64,000 bases of DNA from Acidiphilium sp. 37-60-79 (GTDB lineage Bacteria > Pseudomonadota > Alphaproteobacteria > Acetobacterales > Acetobacteraceae). A model generated the notes under the pieces. The model was given only the letters and a program-made list of their open reading frames with translations, searched no databases and was not told where the DNA came from. The position numbers and the translations under genes were made by a program. This document shows positions 44,769 through 54,571 of this stretch, piece after piece (the stretch's first letter is position 1; every line of letters begins with the position of its first letter). The stretch is from contig NCBV01000010.1 of assembly GCA_002279355.1 (NCBI GenBank), forward strand, positions 1 to 64,000, read 5' to 3'.

Positions 44769-47190
44769 TCAGCACTTCGCGCTTGCCCACATGATTGGCC
44801 GGGCTGACCACGCCCGCTTTTTCCATCTGTTCGATCAATTTCGCTGCACGATTATAGCCGATTTGCAAATGGCGCTGCAAAAAGCTGGTGCTCGCCTTGC
44901 CTTCGCGGGCAACCACCGCGACCGCCTGCTGATACAGCCCGCCTTCGCCGGATTCGGCGGCGGCGAGGCCGGGTAGGGCAGGGGTGTCGTCATCGACCGC
45001 CTCGGTAACCGCCTCAACATAATCAGGCTCACCCTGCTCGCGCAGGAACGCCACCACATCCTCAACCTCGCGGTCGGTCACGAACGGCCCATGCACGCGG
45101 GTAATCCGCCCGCCACCGACCATATAGAGCAAATCGCCCATGCCCAGCAGCTGTTCGGCGCCCTGTTCACCCAAGATGGTGCGACTATCGAACTTGCTGA
45201 TCACCTGAAACGAAATGCGGGTGGGGAAATTGGCTTTGATTGTGCCGGTGATCACATCGACCGAGGGGCGCTGAGTGGCCATAATCACATGAATACCCGC
45301 AGCCCGCGCCATTTGCGCAAGCCGCTGCACGGCGGCTTCGATTTCCTTGCCCGCGACCATCATCAGATCGGCCATTTCATCGATCACCACCACAATCAGC
45401 GGCAGCGCTTGCAGCGCAATCGGCTGGTCTTCCAGGATCGGGCGGCCGGTTTCCTCGTCAAACCCGGTTTGCACCCGCCGGGTCACCACCTCGCCTCGCG
45501 CCAGCGCCTCATTCACCCGCTCATTATACCCGGCGATATTACGCACGCTGAGCTGGCTCATCGAGCGGTAGCGCCGCTCCATTTCGCGCACCACCCATTT
45601 CAACGCAGCCACCGCCTTGGCAGGCTCGGTCACCACCGGCGCGAGCAGATGCGGGATGCCTTCATAAACCGATAATTCGAGCATTTTCGGATCAATCAGG
45701 ATCAAGCGGCACTCTTCGGGTGATAGCCGATAGAGCAGCGAGAGAATCATCGCATTAATGCCAACCGATTTGCCCGAGCCGGTGGTGCCGGCGATCAGCA
45801 AATGCGGCATGCGCGACAAATCGCCAATCACTGGGATGCCGCCAATATCCTTGCCCAGCGCGAGAGCGAGCTTGCCGGAATGATTGTCCCACTCCGCGAC
45901 TTCCATCAATTCAGAGAGAAACACCGTCTCGCGCTTGGCGTTGGGCACCTCAATGCCGATCACATTGCGCCCCTGCACCGTGGCGATGCGCACCGCAAGG
46001 GCGGACAGGCTGCGCGCAATATCATCGGCAAGCCCGATCACCCGCGCCGAGCGAATGCCCGGGGCTGGTTCAAGCTCGTATAACGTCACCACCGGGCCAG
46101 GGCGGATTTCCACAATGCGCCCCTGCACGCCATAATCGGCGAGCACGGTTTCCAGCAGCCGCGCATTGGCTTGCAGCGCCTCAGCGGACGGGCCAACCTC
46201 GCCACGCGGCGGTGCGGTGCGCAGCAATTCCAGCGGCGGCAGCCGCCAATGCGCGTCCGGCAGCGGCAACCGTTCTTGCTTCGGCGGCGCTTTTTTCACC
46301 GGCGCGGCGCGGGTCAGCCGCACTTTCGCGGCATCCGTGCCGGGCTTCACCGCGCTTAGACCCATCTCCGCACCACGCAGATTGGCCGGGCTCGGCTGAT
46401 CGGGCGGATCAAACAGGCTGGCCTCAATGCCGTGCATCATGCCCGCGCCATCGCCCACCCGACCATGGTTGGCTGGTGCGCCGGATGATGACGCGCGATC
46501 AAGCGGCGCGCTGGCCAATACCGGCGCAAGCCAAGCGGAAACGCTGCCCGCCCCGCCGCGTGCGCCTCGCACCGATCCTTGCGCCACCCGTGCCGCGCGC
46601 GATCCGGCGGCCCGCCATTCGCCGAAGGTCAGGCCAATCGCATAGAGCGCCGCCGGCAGGCCGATCACCAACGCGATCAGCGGCGCCACTAGCCCGCCGA
46701 TGGCCCCCCAATTTGATTGACCGAGATGGCTGCCCGTCTGACCCAGCAGCGCGCCCACCACGCCGCCCAACCCGGCATAGGCGGGAAAATGCACCGAAAC
46801 CGTCGCATGCCAGGCCCCCAGCGCGCCCGCGAGGCAGGGCATCGCGATCAGGGTCGCGAGCGCCCGCCACCGCCAACGGCGCAGCACGCCACGATTGATC
46901 AGCACGAACGACCAGCCGAACAACACCAAGGCGGGCAGGGCGCCCAACAGGCCAAATCCTTGCAGCAACCCATCTGCCAGCACCGCTCCCGGCGGCCCGA
47001 GCAAATTACGCACCGGCAGATTGGAGGCGGTGTTGAAGGAAGGGTCACTCGGATGATAGCTGACCAGGGCGATCAGTAAGGTCAGCCCGATCAAGGTTAG
47101 CACCAGAGCCAGAATTTCCGCAGCACGGCGGCCCAGCCGCGCCTTCAGCGCTGGCGACAAAAACGGACGGGATTGCGTGGTCACGGACAT
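44746..47190 (-). CDS. ftsK: DNA translocase FtsK/SpoIIIE
   Basis: FtsK pumps chromosomal DNA through the closing septum and activates dimer resolution. The ATG at 47190 ([10 protein letters not shown]) gives 814 residues; an ATG at 47256 is inside the terminator region upstream. Four N-terminal membrane helices (to about residue 190) are followed by a short linker and the RecA-like motor with Walker [30 protein letters not shown] and [18 protein letters not shown]. The C-terminus is the winged-helix gamma domain ([25 protein letters not shown]) that reads KOPS sites. The linker is short, as in Caulobacter-type FtsK. Confidence 0.95.
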   Translation of the reverse strand: MSVTTQSRPFLSPALKARLGRRAAEILALVLTLIGLTLLIALVSYHPSDPSFNTASNLPVRNLLGPPGAVLADGLLQGFGLLGALPALVLFGWSFVLINRGVLRRWRWRALATLIAMPCLAGALGAWHATVSVHFPAYAGLGGVVGALLGQTGSHLGQSNWGAIGGLVAPLIALVIGLPAALYAIGLTFGEWRAAGSRAARVAQGSVRGARGGAGSVSAWLAPVLASAPLDRASSSGAPANHGRVGDGAGMMHGIEASLFDPPDQPSPANLRGAEMGLSAVKPGTDAAKVRLTRAAPVKKAPPKQERLPLPDAHWRLPPLELLRTAPPRGEVGPSAEALQANARLLETVLADYGVQGRIVEIRPGPVVTLYELEPAPGIRSARVIGLADDIARSLSALAVRIATVQGRNVIGIEVPNAKRETVFLSELMEVAEWDNHSGKLALALGKDIGGIPVIGDLSRMPHLLIAGTTGSGKSVGINAMILSLLYRLSPEECRLILIDPKMLELSVYEGIPHLLAPVVTEPAKAVAALKWVVREMERRYRSMSQLSVRNIAGYNERVNEALARGEVVTRRVQTGFDEETGRPILEDQPIALQALPLIVVVIDEMADLMMVAGKEIEAAVQRLAQMARAAGIHVIMATQRPSVDVITGTIKANFPTRISFQVISKFDSRTILGEQGAEQLLGMGDLLYMVGGGRITRVHGPFVTDREVEDVVAFLREQGEPDYVEAVTEAVDDDTPALPGLAAAESGEGGLYQQAVAVVAREGKASTSFLQRHLQIGYNRAAKLIEQMEKAGVVSPANHVGKREVLIAVDRDQ

Positions 47191-47249
47191 TAATTGCGGC
47201 ACTCCGAACGGTCTTGCGCGAACTATACACCGAAACCGTCTGATTCCAC

Positions 47250-47290
47250 AAAACAAATCAGCCGGACCCGCAAGGGCCCGGCTGTTGGGA
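47250..47290 (-). terminator. Intrinsic terminator downstream of amtB
   Basis: Bases 47259-47265 pair with 47278-47284 (CAGCCGG/CCGGCTG), extended inside by three further G-C pairs after one mismatch. On the minus strand the stem is followed by ATTTGTTTTG. A second hairpin (CCCCGA/TCGGGG, 47297-47302 with 47315-47320) lies closer to the amtB stop. Together they end amtB transcription before ftsK. Confidence 0.65.
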
Positions 47291-47332
47291 GCAAAACCCC
47301 GACCCGCGAGCGGATCGGGGCAGGCGAGAAAA

Positions 47333-48694
47333 TTAGTCGCCCATCACCGGCACGCCGCGCGCGCCATCGGCAAAGATTGCGTAGGCTTCTTCGCCGTGCG
47401 CCGCTTCGTCGCCCATGGCCAGCATTTCGTCATCCATGCGCAACGGCACAACCAAGCCGATCAGCTTGAGCAGAATGAACGTGCCAACCACGTTCAGCAC
47501 GATGATGAAGGCTGCGCCATAGAATTGCAGCACCAACTGGTGGAAATTACCGAAATACCAGCCGGTGATGCTCACCGCACTGTCCTTGCCGGTCGCGAGA
47601 TACTCGACCATTTTTGGATCGGCCATCACGCCGACGCCAAGGCCGCCGATCAACGCCGCGACACCATGGGTGTGGATGACCCCCAACGTATCATCGACTT
47701 TGGCAAACAGTTTGGTCTTGCCGAGCTTGTTCCAGGTCAGCCAGGGCAAAGCGCCGGAGAAAATGCCCAGAATGATTGCTTCAAGCCCGTTAATATAGCC
47801 TGCCGCCGGGGTAATCGCGACCAATCCGGCGATCATGCCGTTTACCGCGCCGAGCACCGAGGGCTTACCGAAGGTGAACACGTCCAGCATCAACCAAACC
47901 AACAGCGAGACGGCGGTGGTCAAATGCGTATTCAGCACCGCCGCACCGGCATCGGCATTGGCGAAGTATGGATCGCCGCCGTTAAAGCCGGACCAGCCGA
48001 GCCAGAGCAGACCCGCACCCACCAGGGTAATCAGCAACGAGTTCGGCGGAAACACTTCGCGATCGCGCTTGAGGCGCGGACCAATCACTGCCGCCGCCGT
48101 AAAGCCCGATGCCGCGGCAGCCAAGTGAATGACATAGCCGCCCGAGTAATCGACCACGCCGAGCGAGCCGAGCCAGCCGCCGCCCCAGAGCGAATAGGCG
48201 CCGATTGTGTAGACGAAAGTCGTCCAAAGCGGGACAAAAATCATCCAGGCTTTGAAATTCATTCGCCCCAGCACTGAGCCGGCCAGAATGATCGGGGTGA
48301 TCGCGGCAAACACGAACTGGAAATACACCAACGTCGCCATGCCATAGCCCAAAGGCGGCATGCCGCCAGCAGCCGAGGGAATGATCGCTTGTTTTTCCTC
48401 ATTCCACGCCGAGGTAATCTGGCCAGGATGGCCGATAAACGCCCCTAACTTGCCGACATTCAGCCACGGCTTGCCGAACGACATATTATAGGCCCACAGC
48501 ATCCAGACGATCAGCACCACGGCAAAAGCATAAAACGCCATGAAGGCCGAGTTGATCGCCCATTTTTTCTTGACGATGCCACCATAAAGCACAACCAGCC
48601 CTGGCACGCTCATCAACCCGACCAAGGTGGCCGAGGTTAATTGCCATGCGTTATCACCCGTATTGAGCCAACTCGGTGAAGGTACAAGCGACAT
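47333..48694 (-). CDS. amtB: Ammonium transporter
   Basis: This 453-residue Amt/Rh channel has about eleven membrane helices. The start at 48694 ([19 protein letters not shown]) places the N-terminus outside; a longer frame from 48838 has no family support. The pore-lining twin histidines are in [15 protein letters not shown] and [16 protein letters not shown], and the segment [10 protein letters not shown] is conserved. Usually amtB follows glnK; here no PII gene is adjacent on either side. The 210 bases upstream to the S49 gene are AT-richer, but no NtrC or sigma-54 site was recognised. Confidence 0.95.
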   Translation of the reverse strand: MSLVPSPSWLNTGDNAWQLTSATLVGLMSVPGLVVLYGGIVKKKWAINSAFMAFYAFAVVLIVWMLWAYNMSFGKPWLNVGKLGAFIGHPGQITSAWNEEKQAIIPSAAGGMPPLGYGMATLVYFQFVFAAITPIILAGSVLGRMNFKAWMIFVPLWTTFVYTIGAYSLWGGGWLGSLGVVDYSGGYVIHLAAAASGFTAAAVIGPRLKRDREVFPPNSLLITLVGAGLLWLGWSGFNGGDPYFANADAGAAVLNTHLTTAVSLLVWLMLDVFTFGKPSVLGAVNGMIAGLVAITPAAGYINGLEAIILGIFSGALPWLTWNKLGKTKLFAKVDDTLGVIHTHGVAALIGGLGVGVMADPKMVEYLATGKDSAVSITGWYFGNFHQLVLQFYGAAFIIVLNVVGTFILLKLIGLVVPLRMDDEMLAMGDEAAHGEEAYAIFADGARGVPVMGD

Positions 48695-48903
48695 TCGGTT
48701 TCTCCGTATTTCCCAGCCGTCTATGTTGCGGGCCCAAGCGGACCCGAGGCAGCAAACTGCACCAGCGGGGAACAAGCAGGGATCGTGCCAACCATCATTG
48801 GCCGCATAAAAATGATGCGACGTGACCAATAAGCCCAATATTTTCAGGCTAATTTTACATGATTGCGCGAATTATTATCGAATTTTGTGCAAAATTTAGG
48901 CAG

Positions 48904-49752
48904 CTATTTCGGTAGAGCGCTGCGCCAGGTCTCCGCCTCGATGCTGTTAAGCATGGCGCTCCCCGCCCCGCCGAGCAGCCTTGCGAGGCTGAATTTGCGC
49001 CGGGGCCCAATAAAAGCGGGTTTTGCGTCCTTCCCGGCTTCGGCATGGATGATACTGCGCACATCGCCCAGCGCATCGATCAACCCGAGGCTCAACGCTT
49101 TGCTGCCCAGCATGTACGACCCGTCGAAAATCGCCTCGTCATGGCCCTCAATCGCCGTGCCGCGCCGCTCACGCACCCAGCCTTTGAATTGCGCGTGAAT
49201 ATCATCGAGCAAATCCCGATTGAACGTGGCGTCATCGGGTCGTTCCGGGCTGAACGGATCGTTGCGCAATTTATTGGCGCCCGCCGTCACCACGCGCCGT
49301 TCCAGCCCAACCCGCCGGAGCAAATCCACCGCGCCAAACCCGCCGCCAATCACCCCGATCGAGCCGACAATGCTCATCCGATTGGCAAAAATCCGGTCCG
49401 CCGCGCACGCAATCCAATAGCCGCCGGAGGCCCCAACATCGCCAATCACCGCTATCACCCGCACATCGGTCTCAGCGGCCTTGCGCCGAATATAGGCGCC
49501 GATCAGGTCGGATTGCACGGGCGAGCCGCCCGGGCTTTCAATCGCAAGCAGCAATAATTTCTGGCCCTGCTTCGCCCGCGCAAATCCCTGATCCAGCACC
49601 GGTGCGAACCGATCCAGATTGATCGCGCCTTCGCGTGTGGCAATCACGCCAGATAGTCGCACCACCGGAATCGTGATCGGGCTCCAAGGCATTTTCGCCG
49701 GAACGAAACGGCGCCAGGATTCGGGCAATTTGGTGCGCAAAGCGTCGAGCAT
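48904..49752 (-). CDS. S49-family serine peptidase (SppA/SohB-like)
   Basis: The ATG at 49752 is preceded by GGAAGG at a good distance and gives 282 residues; an ATG at 49779 is less likely. The SppA signature is seen as LLLAIESPGGSPVQSDLIG, VIAVIGDVGASGGYWIACAADRIFA with the nucleophile Ser, then IVGSIGVIGGGF. The catalytic Lys lies further on, as in short S49 peptidases. No clear signal peptide is present, though IPVVRLSG may start a membrane-associated strand. The probable role is digestion of signal peptides or membrane-protein quality control. It may be co-transcribed with the DUF1489 gene upstream. Confidence 0.9.
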   Translation of the reverse strand: MLDALRTKLPESWRRFVPAKMPWSPITIPVVRLSGVIATREGAINLDRFAPVLDQGFARAKQGQKLLLLAIESPGGSPVQSDLIGAYIRRKAAETDVRVIAVIGDVGASGGYWIACAADRIFANRMSIVGSIGVIGGGFGAVDLLRRVGLERRVVTAGANKLRNDPFSPERPDDATFNRDLLDDIHAQFKGWVRERRGTAIEGHDEAIFDGSYMLGSKALSLGLIDALGDVRSIIHAEAGKDAKPAFIGPRRKFSLARLLGGAGSAMLNSIEAETWRSALPK

Positions 49753-49781
49753 AAGATATCCTTCCGGTGGGCGCGCCAACC

Positions 49782-50204
49782 TTATGGCAGGAGCGCAAGT
49801 TCAGTCAGGGCGCGAAGCATATCCAGCGGTAAATCATCGGCGAGCGTGGTGGTTCCCGCCGCGAGATCCGCAGGCGCATCCTCTGGCTTCAAATAGCGCC
49901 AGCCCTGAAACGGCTTGGTGCTCCGCGCCACCACCCGTACCAGCATGGGGTCGAGCACCAGTCCGGCGCAGGGCGAGCCATCGTCCCACATATCCTCAAT
50001 CACGTCGATCACCCTCTGGCGCACCAAAATCGCCCCGGTAATCACCCAATAGAGTGAACCGCCATCGGTCAATTCCGCCGCCCGCTTGGGCATTGAGCGG
50101 GTCTGGTGGCGCAGCGGGGGGTCGTGGCTCACACGCCGACGCTGGATTTCGGCCAGATGGCTGATATCGCGCACGCCGACGGCGAGTTTAACCAGATGGA
50201 TCAT
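49782..50204 (-). CDS. DUF1489 family protein
   Basis: The ATG at 50204 overlaps the coxL TGA (ATGA) and gives 140 residues starting MIHLVKLAVGVRDISHLAE. The body (HQTRSMPKRAAELTDGGSLYWVITGAILVRQRVIDV then DPMLVRVVARSTKPFQGWRYL) matches the alphaproteobacterial DUF1489 family. No function is established for it. It is a soluble alpha/beta protein with no motif for catalysis. Coupling to coxL is seen in the sequence, but whether that reflects function is unknown. Confidence 0.88.
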   Translation of the reverse strand: MIHLVKLAVGVRDISHLAEIQRRRVSHDPPLRHQTRSMPKRAAELTDGGSLYWVITGAILVRQRVIDVIEDMWDDGSPCAGLVLDPMLVRVVARSTKPFQGWRYLKPEDAPADLAAGTTTLADDLPLDMLRALTELALLP

Positions 50205-52522
50205 GCGGCCAGGCGCGCCTGCGCAATCGCGGTCCACACGCGCTCAGGCGTCGCGGGCATATCGATATGGCGCACACCATCTTCAGCCAACGCATCGAGC
50301 ACCGCATTGATCAATGCCGGCGGCGAGCCAACCGCCCCGGCCTCGCCCGCGCCTTTGACACCGAGCGGATTGGTGGTGCAGGGAATTTCCAGGAATTCCA
50401 CCTCAATATCGGGCATGTCATCCGCGCGCGGCAAGGCATAATCCATAAAGCTGCCCGCAATCAGTTGGCCCGATTCTGGGTCATAGGCGGTGTTTTCCAT
50501 CAGCGCCTGCCCCAGCCCCTGCGCGACCCCGCCATGCACCTGACCGCGCACGATCATCGGGTTCACGATTTTACCGACATCATCGCACACCAAATACCGC
50601 TTCACCGCAATCGTCCCGGTCTCCGGATCGATCTCGACTTCGGCAATATGGCAGCCATTGGTGAAGGTGTGAAACGGGATTTTGGCAATCTCGGCAGTAT
50701 CGAGCGCATTGCCGTCGGTCGCGTCATCATGCAGCGTTGCTGCGAGATCCATCAGCGTGATCGATCGATCGGTGCCGACGATTTTGAAGGCACCCTCGGC
50801 AAATTCGATATCCGCCACCGCTGCTTCCAGCGCCTCGCCCGCTGCTTGCTTGGCCTTTTCAATCAGGCTGGTGGTGGTCACCAAAATCGCCTGCCCCTCG
50901 GAATAAAGGCTGCGCGCCCCGCCAGTGCCGCCACCCACCGGGATCCGATCCGTGTCGCCCTGCTTGATCCGAATACGCTCCGGGTCAATGCCGAGCCGGT
51001 CTGCGGTGATTTGCACATAAGCCGTCTCGTGGCCCTGACCGCTCGATTGCGTGCCGACATAGACATCCGCATAGCCATCGCGGGTGAAGCGAATTTCTGC
51101 ACGCTCTTCCGGCGCACCACCGGTCGCTTCCAAATAATAGGCCATGCCAATGCCGCGCCGCTTGCCCGCCGCCCGCGCCTGCGCCCGCCGCGCCGGGAAG
51201 CCAGTCCAATCGATCATCTCCAGCGCCCGATCCATCACTTGGATGAAGTCACCGGAATCATAATTTTGCTGCATCGCGGTCAAATATGGCATTGCGCTGG
51301 CTGGCACCATGTTGGCGCGCCGGAGTGCGGCCCGATCAAGCCCCAATTCCCGCGCCGCAGCATCGATCAACCGCTCGACCAGATAATTACCCTCCGGTCG
51401 TCCCGCCCCCCGATAAGCATCGACCGGCACGGTATGGGTAAACACGCCAAAAACCTGCGCATGGATCGCCTTGAAATCATACACCGAGGCGAGAACCTTG
51501 GTGCCGAGCATGGTCGGGATATAAGGCGCGAAATTCGACAAATAGGCGCCCATATTGGCGATATTGCGCACCCGCATCGCCAGGAATTTATGCTCGGCGT
51601 CCAACGCCAACTCGGCTTCGGTCACGTGATCGCGGCCATGGGTGTCTGAGAGAAACGATTCGCCGCGCTCAGCGGTCCAGCGGACCGGTCGGCCCAACTT
51701 CCGCGCCGCATAACAAACCATCGCATGTTCTGGATAGACGAATAATTTCATCCCGAAGCCACCGCCCACATCCGGCGTAATCACCCGGAACCGGTCGGCG
51801 GGCACCTGAAATACCGCCTGGCTCAGAATATTTTTCAACAGCCAGCCGCCTTGGGTGTTCGAGGTCAGCGTCCAGCGCTGGGTCTCGGTGTCAAAATCGG
51901 CCAGCGCGGCGCGCGGTTCCATCGCATTCACCACGATGCGATTATTGACGATCTTGATCGCGGTGACATGCGCGGCCTTGGCAAACAGCGCGTCAACGGC
52001 AGCCTGATCGCCGGTTGCCCAATCAAACACGGTGTTGCGGGGCACATCCGCGCGAACTTGCGGCGCCGCCGGATCGCGGGCTTGGGCCAGCGTGGTGATC
52101 GAGGGTTTGGTGTCATAATCCACCATAATCGCCTCGACCGCATCGCGCCCGGCACTCGCCGTTTCAGCCACCACCATCGCCACCGCCTCGCCCACATGGC
52201 GCACCGTGCCCTTGGCCAAAATTGGGCGCGGCGCATCTGCCCGTGCCGAGCCGTCCCGATTGGTAATCGGCACCATGCATGGAATCGGCCCCACCTTGTC
52301 CGCGTCCAAATCGGCCGCCGTGTAAATCGCAATCACTCCTGGCAACGCTTCTGCCGCCTTGGTATCAATAGCGATAATCTCGGCATGGGCATGCGGTGAG
52401 CGCAAAATAAGCACATGCAGCGCGCCGGGCTGGTTCACATCATCGGTGTAGGTGCCATGCCCTTTGAGCAGCCGCACATCCTCGACGCGCTTGACCGGCT
52501 GCGCCATCCCAAATTTCACCAT
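50201..52522 (-). CDS. coxL: Molybdenum hydroxylase large subunit, CoxL-like (form II), without partner subunits
   Basis: The ATG at 52522 with GGGGAT about nine bases upstream gives 773 residues. The family is the CO dehydrogenase/xanthine dehydrogenase large subunit: RVEDVRLLKGHGTYTDDV at the N-terminus, GGGFGMKLFVYPEHAM, and later the catalytic GVKGAGEAGAVGSPP with the Glu. The active-site loop VDAYRGAGRPEG is the AYRGAGR type of form II enzymes, not the Cys-bearing loop of true CO dehydrogenase, so the substrate is probably an aldehyde or N-heterocycle. The FAD (CoxM) and 2Fe-2S (CoxS) subunits are absent here and must be elsewhere. Confidence 0.92.
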   Translation of the reverse strand: MVKFGMAQPVKRVEDVRLLKGHGTYTDDVNQPGALHVLILRSPHAHAEIIAIDTKAAEALPGVIAIYTAADLDADKVGPIPCMVPITNRDGSARADAPRPILAKGTVRHVGEAVAMVVAETASAGRDAVEAIMVDYDTKPSITTLAQARDPAAPQVRADVPRNTVFDWATGDQAAVDALFAKAAHVTAIKIVNNRIVVNAMEPRAALADFDTETQRWTLTSNTQGGWLLKNILSQAVFQVPADRFRVITPDVGGGFGMKLFVYPEHAMVCYAARKLGRPVRWTAERGESFLSDTHGRDHVTEAELALDAEHKFLAMRVRNIANMGAYLSNFAPYIPTMLGTKVLASVYDFKAIHAQVFGVFTHTVPVDAYRGAGRPEGNYLVERLIDAAARELGLDRAALRRANMVPASAMPYLTAMQQNYDSGDFIQVMDRALEMIDWTGFPARRAQARAAGKRRGIGMAYYLEATGGAPEERAEIRFTRDGYADVYVGTQSSGQGHETAYVQITADRLGIDPERIRIKQGDTDRIPVGGGTGGARSLYSEGQAILVTTTSLIEKAKQAAGEALEAAVADIEFAEGAFKIVGTDRSITLMDLAATLHDDATDGNALDTAEIAKIPFHTFTNGCHIAEVEIDPETGTIAVKRYLVCDDVGKIVNPMIVRGQVHGGVAQGLGQALMENTAYDPESGQLIAGSFMDYALPRADDMPDIEVEFLEIPCTTNPLGVKGAGEAGAVGSPPALINAVLDALAEDGVRHIDMPATPERVWTAIAQARLAA

Positions 52523-52649
52523 AATCGCTATCCCCAATTAATGCATGATCACCTGAGCGCCTATCGCGATTGCGATCAGCGCTGCAAACTAAGGATCAGG
52601 ATATGGCGTTACCGCAAAAATACAATAGTGCAGCGCCCGCGGCGCAGGT
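52287..52649. repeat. Diverged direct repeat, copy A (coxL 5' end and upstream region)
   Basis: This stretch reappears in the same orientation at 55337-55673 with many substitutions. It covers the first ~80 codons of coxL, the intergenic region and a rightward start (ATGGCGTTACCGCAAAAATA, 52603) that is also kept in copy B but soon diverges. Copy A has 21 extra bases next to the start (about 52511-52531) that provide the ribosome site and start codon used here. Confidence 0.85.
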
Positions 52650-52738
52650 CTGGCCGCAACTCAAAGTAGCGGTTGGCGCGGCCAAGTTTCGCGACTATTC
52701 CCGGAGGTGTCGATCACGAGTTTGTGTTTTTGCGCCAT

Positions 52739-52764
52739 GGAATAATCCACGGAGCAGACGAGTC
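52739..52764 (+). promoter_or_regulatory. Candidate ECF-sigma promoter of the metallophosphoesterase-sigma operon
   Basis: GGAATAA (52739-52745) followed after 13 bases by CGAGTC (52759-52764) resembles the GGAAnn / CGTC-type elements used by ECF sigma factors on their own operons. It lies 30 bases upstream of the first gene, which has AAGGAGA at 52783-52789. The match is suggestive only. Confidence 0.3.
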
Positions 52765-52794
52765 TTCTAAATATCAATAATTAAGGAGACCCCG

Positions 52795-53736
52795 ATGACT
52801 GATGACAACGACACGTCGATGCCGCAAAATCCTGCGCGCCGCCGGGTGATGGAATGCGCAAGCTGGATCGGCGCTGGATTAGTTTGGACGCTGGTCGGCG
52901 GTGTGCCGACAACACTCGCATCACTCGGTGAAGCATCGGCAGCGGAACAGAAATTTAGTTTTCTGCAAATCAGCGACAGCCATATCGGGTTCAAGGCGCC
53001 AGCCTATCCTGATGTCGCAGGAACCTTGGCCAAGGCGATCGGACTCGCCAAATCGATGCGCCACGATGCCGCCTTCATTCTGCATACGGGCGACATCACC
53101 CATTTATCGCAACCTGCGGAATTCGATACGGCTCATGGCATCAATCAGGGCGCAGGCTTGATGATCCACCATGTGCCCGGAGAGCATGACATGCTCGACC
53201 CCGGCAAAAAACTTTATCTCTCGCGCTACGGCCAGGGGACCAAGGGCATGGGCTGGTATAGTTTCGATGCAGGCGGCGCTCATTTCATCGGTCTGGTCAA
53301 TGTGGTGGATACCTTGCCCAATGGACTTTGGCTGCTCGGTGCCGAGCAGTTGGCTTGGTTGAAAGACGACCTTCGAGTGGTCTCGTCCTCAACGCCCATC
53401 GTGATTTTTGCCCATGTGCCCCTCTGGGCGGTCTATCCAAAATGGGGTTGGGGTACTGCCGATGCCCATGTAGCGTTCACTATGCTCAAGCGGTTCGGCT
53501 CGGTAACGGTACTGAACGGCCATATTCATCAAGTGCTGCAAAAGGTGGAGGGAAATGTGACATTCCACTCGGCCTTCGCCACCTCGTTCCCGCAGCCCGC
53601 ACCCGGCTCGGCACCCCATCCCGGCCCGATCATGAGCATGAAGGCCGATCAAGTCACCAGCCATCTCGGCATTCGCACCGTAAAACTCCGCGCGGGCCAA
53701 ACGCGCTTGGCCACCATCGATACGACGCTCGCATGA
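52795..53736 (+). CDS. Tat-exported calcineurin-like metallophosphoesterase
   Basis: The 313 residues start with a twin-Arg signal (ARRRVMECASWIGAGLVWTLVGG, residues about 15-37) ending near ALA-type sites at 50. The dinuclear metal motifs follow: LQISDSHIGF, HTGDITH, HHVPGEHD, FAHVPLW and LNGHIHQ, giving all Asp, Asn/Glu and His ligands, although GEHD replaces the usual GNHE/D. It is therefore a periplasmic phosphoesterase, substrate unknown. It heads the ECF operon; the cupredoxin ATG overlaps its TGA. Confidence 0.9.
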   Translation: MTDDNDTSMPQNPARRRVMECASWIGAGLVWTLVGGVPTTLASLGEASAAEQKFSFLQISDSHIGFKAPAYPDVAGTLAKAIGLAKSMRHDAAFILHTGDITHLSQPAEFDTAHGINQGAGLMIHHVPGEHDMLDPGKKLYLSRYGQGTKGMGWYSFDAGGAHFIGLVNVVDTLPNGLWLLGAEQLAWLKDDLRVVSSSTPIVIFAHVPLWAVYPKWGWGTADAHVAFTMLKRFGSVTVLNGHIHQVLQKVEGNVTFHSAFATSFPQPAPGSAPHPGPIMSMKADQVTSHLGIRTVKLRAGQTRLATIDTTLA

Positions 53737-54068
53737 CGGCACCGAAGATGCGACGATTTTGGATGATGCTGATGCTCGCCGGATGGTTGGCACCCCTCGC
53801 AAGTCTTGCGGCGGTGGTGCCAGTCACCATCGATAACTACGCGTTTAGCCCGCGTCAGCTGCGGGTTCATCCAGGCGACATCGTGGTATGGACCAACCGT
53901 GATGACGTCGCGCATACGGTGGTGGCTTTCGGTAAGCAGTTTCGCTCCGGCGTGCTCGATCCTGGCAAAAGCTTCCGCTTCACCGTCAAACAGGTCGGTG
54001 TTTTCCATTATCGCTGCTCGATCCATCCAGAAATGGTCGGCACGATCACGGTTAAGCCTGCCTCGTAA
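53733..54068 (+). CDS. Periplasmic cupredoxin (plastocyanin/azurin-like)
   Basis: The ATG at 53733 overlaps the previous stop (ATGA) and gives 111 residues with a signal peptide (RRFWMMLMLAGWLAPLASLAAV). The mature domain has FSPRQLRVHPGDIVVWTNRDDVAHTVV with the first Cu ligand His and FHYRCSIHPEMVGTITV supplying Cys, His and Met, a complete type 1 copper site. It belongs to the small single-domain cupredoxins often found with ECF sigma factors. It may carry electrons or sense oxidant/copper stress in the periplasm. Confidence 0.92.
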   Translation: MTAPKMRRFWMMLMLAGWLAPLASLAAVVPVTIDNYAFSPRQLRVHPGDIVVWTNRDDVAHTVVAFGKQFRSGVLDPGKSFRFTVKQVGVFHYRCSIHPEMVGTITVKPAS

Positions 54069-54070
54069 CA

Positions 54071-54571
54071 ATGGCGTTGGCCGAGGACGAGCAGCGGCGG
54101 TTCCGAATCCTCGCATTGCCAGCCTTGCTGGCCCTGCATCGGCTGGCCCGCGCCCTGTGCGCGGACCGGTCGGCGGCGGATGATTTGCTGCAAGAGACCT
54201 ACTTGCGCGGGCTTCGTTATTTTCGAACCTATAAAGGCGGTGACATGCGCGCTTGGCTTGCGACGATCATGCGCAATTTGTATCGTTCCGGTTTTGGTGC
54301 AGATCCACCCCTGGTCGATTTGAGCATGGCGGAAGCCGAGGCCGATCATGCACCGACCCCCGAACAAACCACCCTGCGTCGGCATGAAGACGCGGCGCTG
54401 CGTCATCACATCGCCGCGTTGCCGGATGCGCAGCGCGAGGCTTTGGTGCTGCGGGAGTTTTCCGAATTGTCCTATATGGAGATCGCCAAAATCCAGAATG
54501 TGCCGGTCGGCACCGTCATGTCACGTCTCGCCCGTGCGCGGGCAAGCCTGAGGGAGAGTTTAACGCCATGA
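54071..54571 (+). CDS. ECF-family RNA polymerase sigma factor
   Basis: These 166 residues carry the sigma2 region (LHRLARALCADRSAADDLLQETYLRGLRYFRTYKGGDMRAWLATIMRN) and the sigma4 region (ALPDAQREALVLREFSELSYMEIAKIQNVPVGTVMSRLARARASL) with its HTH, and lack sigma1 and sigma3, so it is an ECF sigma. It follows the cupredoxin by two bases and overlaps the anti-sigma gene (ATGA at 54568-54571). It probably drives this operon from the site near 52740. Confidence 0.94.
   Translation: MALAEDEQRRFRILALPALLALHRLARALCADRSAADDLLQETYLRGLRYFRTYKGGDMRAWLATIMRNLYRSGFGADPPLVDLSMAEAEADHAPTPEQTTLRRHEDAALRHHIAALPDAQREALVLREFSELSYMEIAKIQNVPVGTVMSRLARARASLRESLTP

Noticed and set aside
50201..52522. True carbon monoxide dehydrogenase
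   Set aside because: The active-site loop is AYRGAGR (form II) and lacks the catalytic Cys of form I; no CoxM/CoxS nearby.
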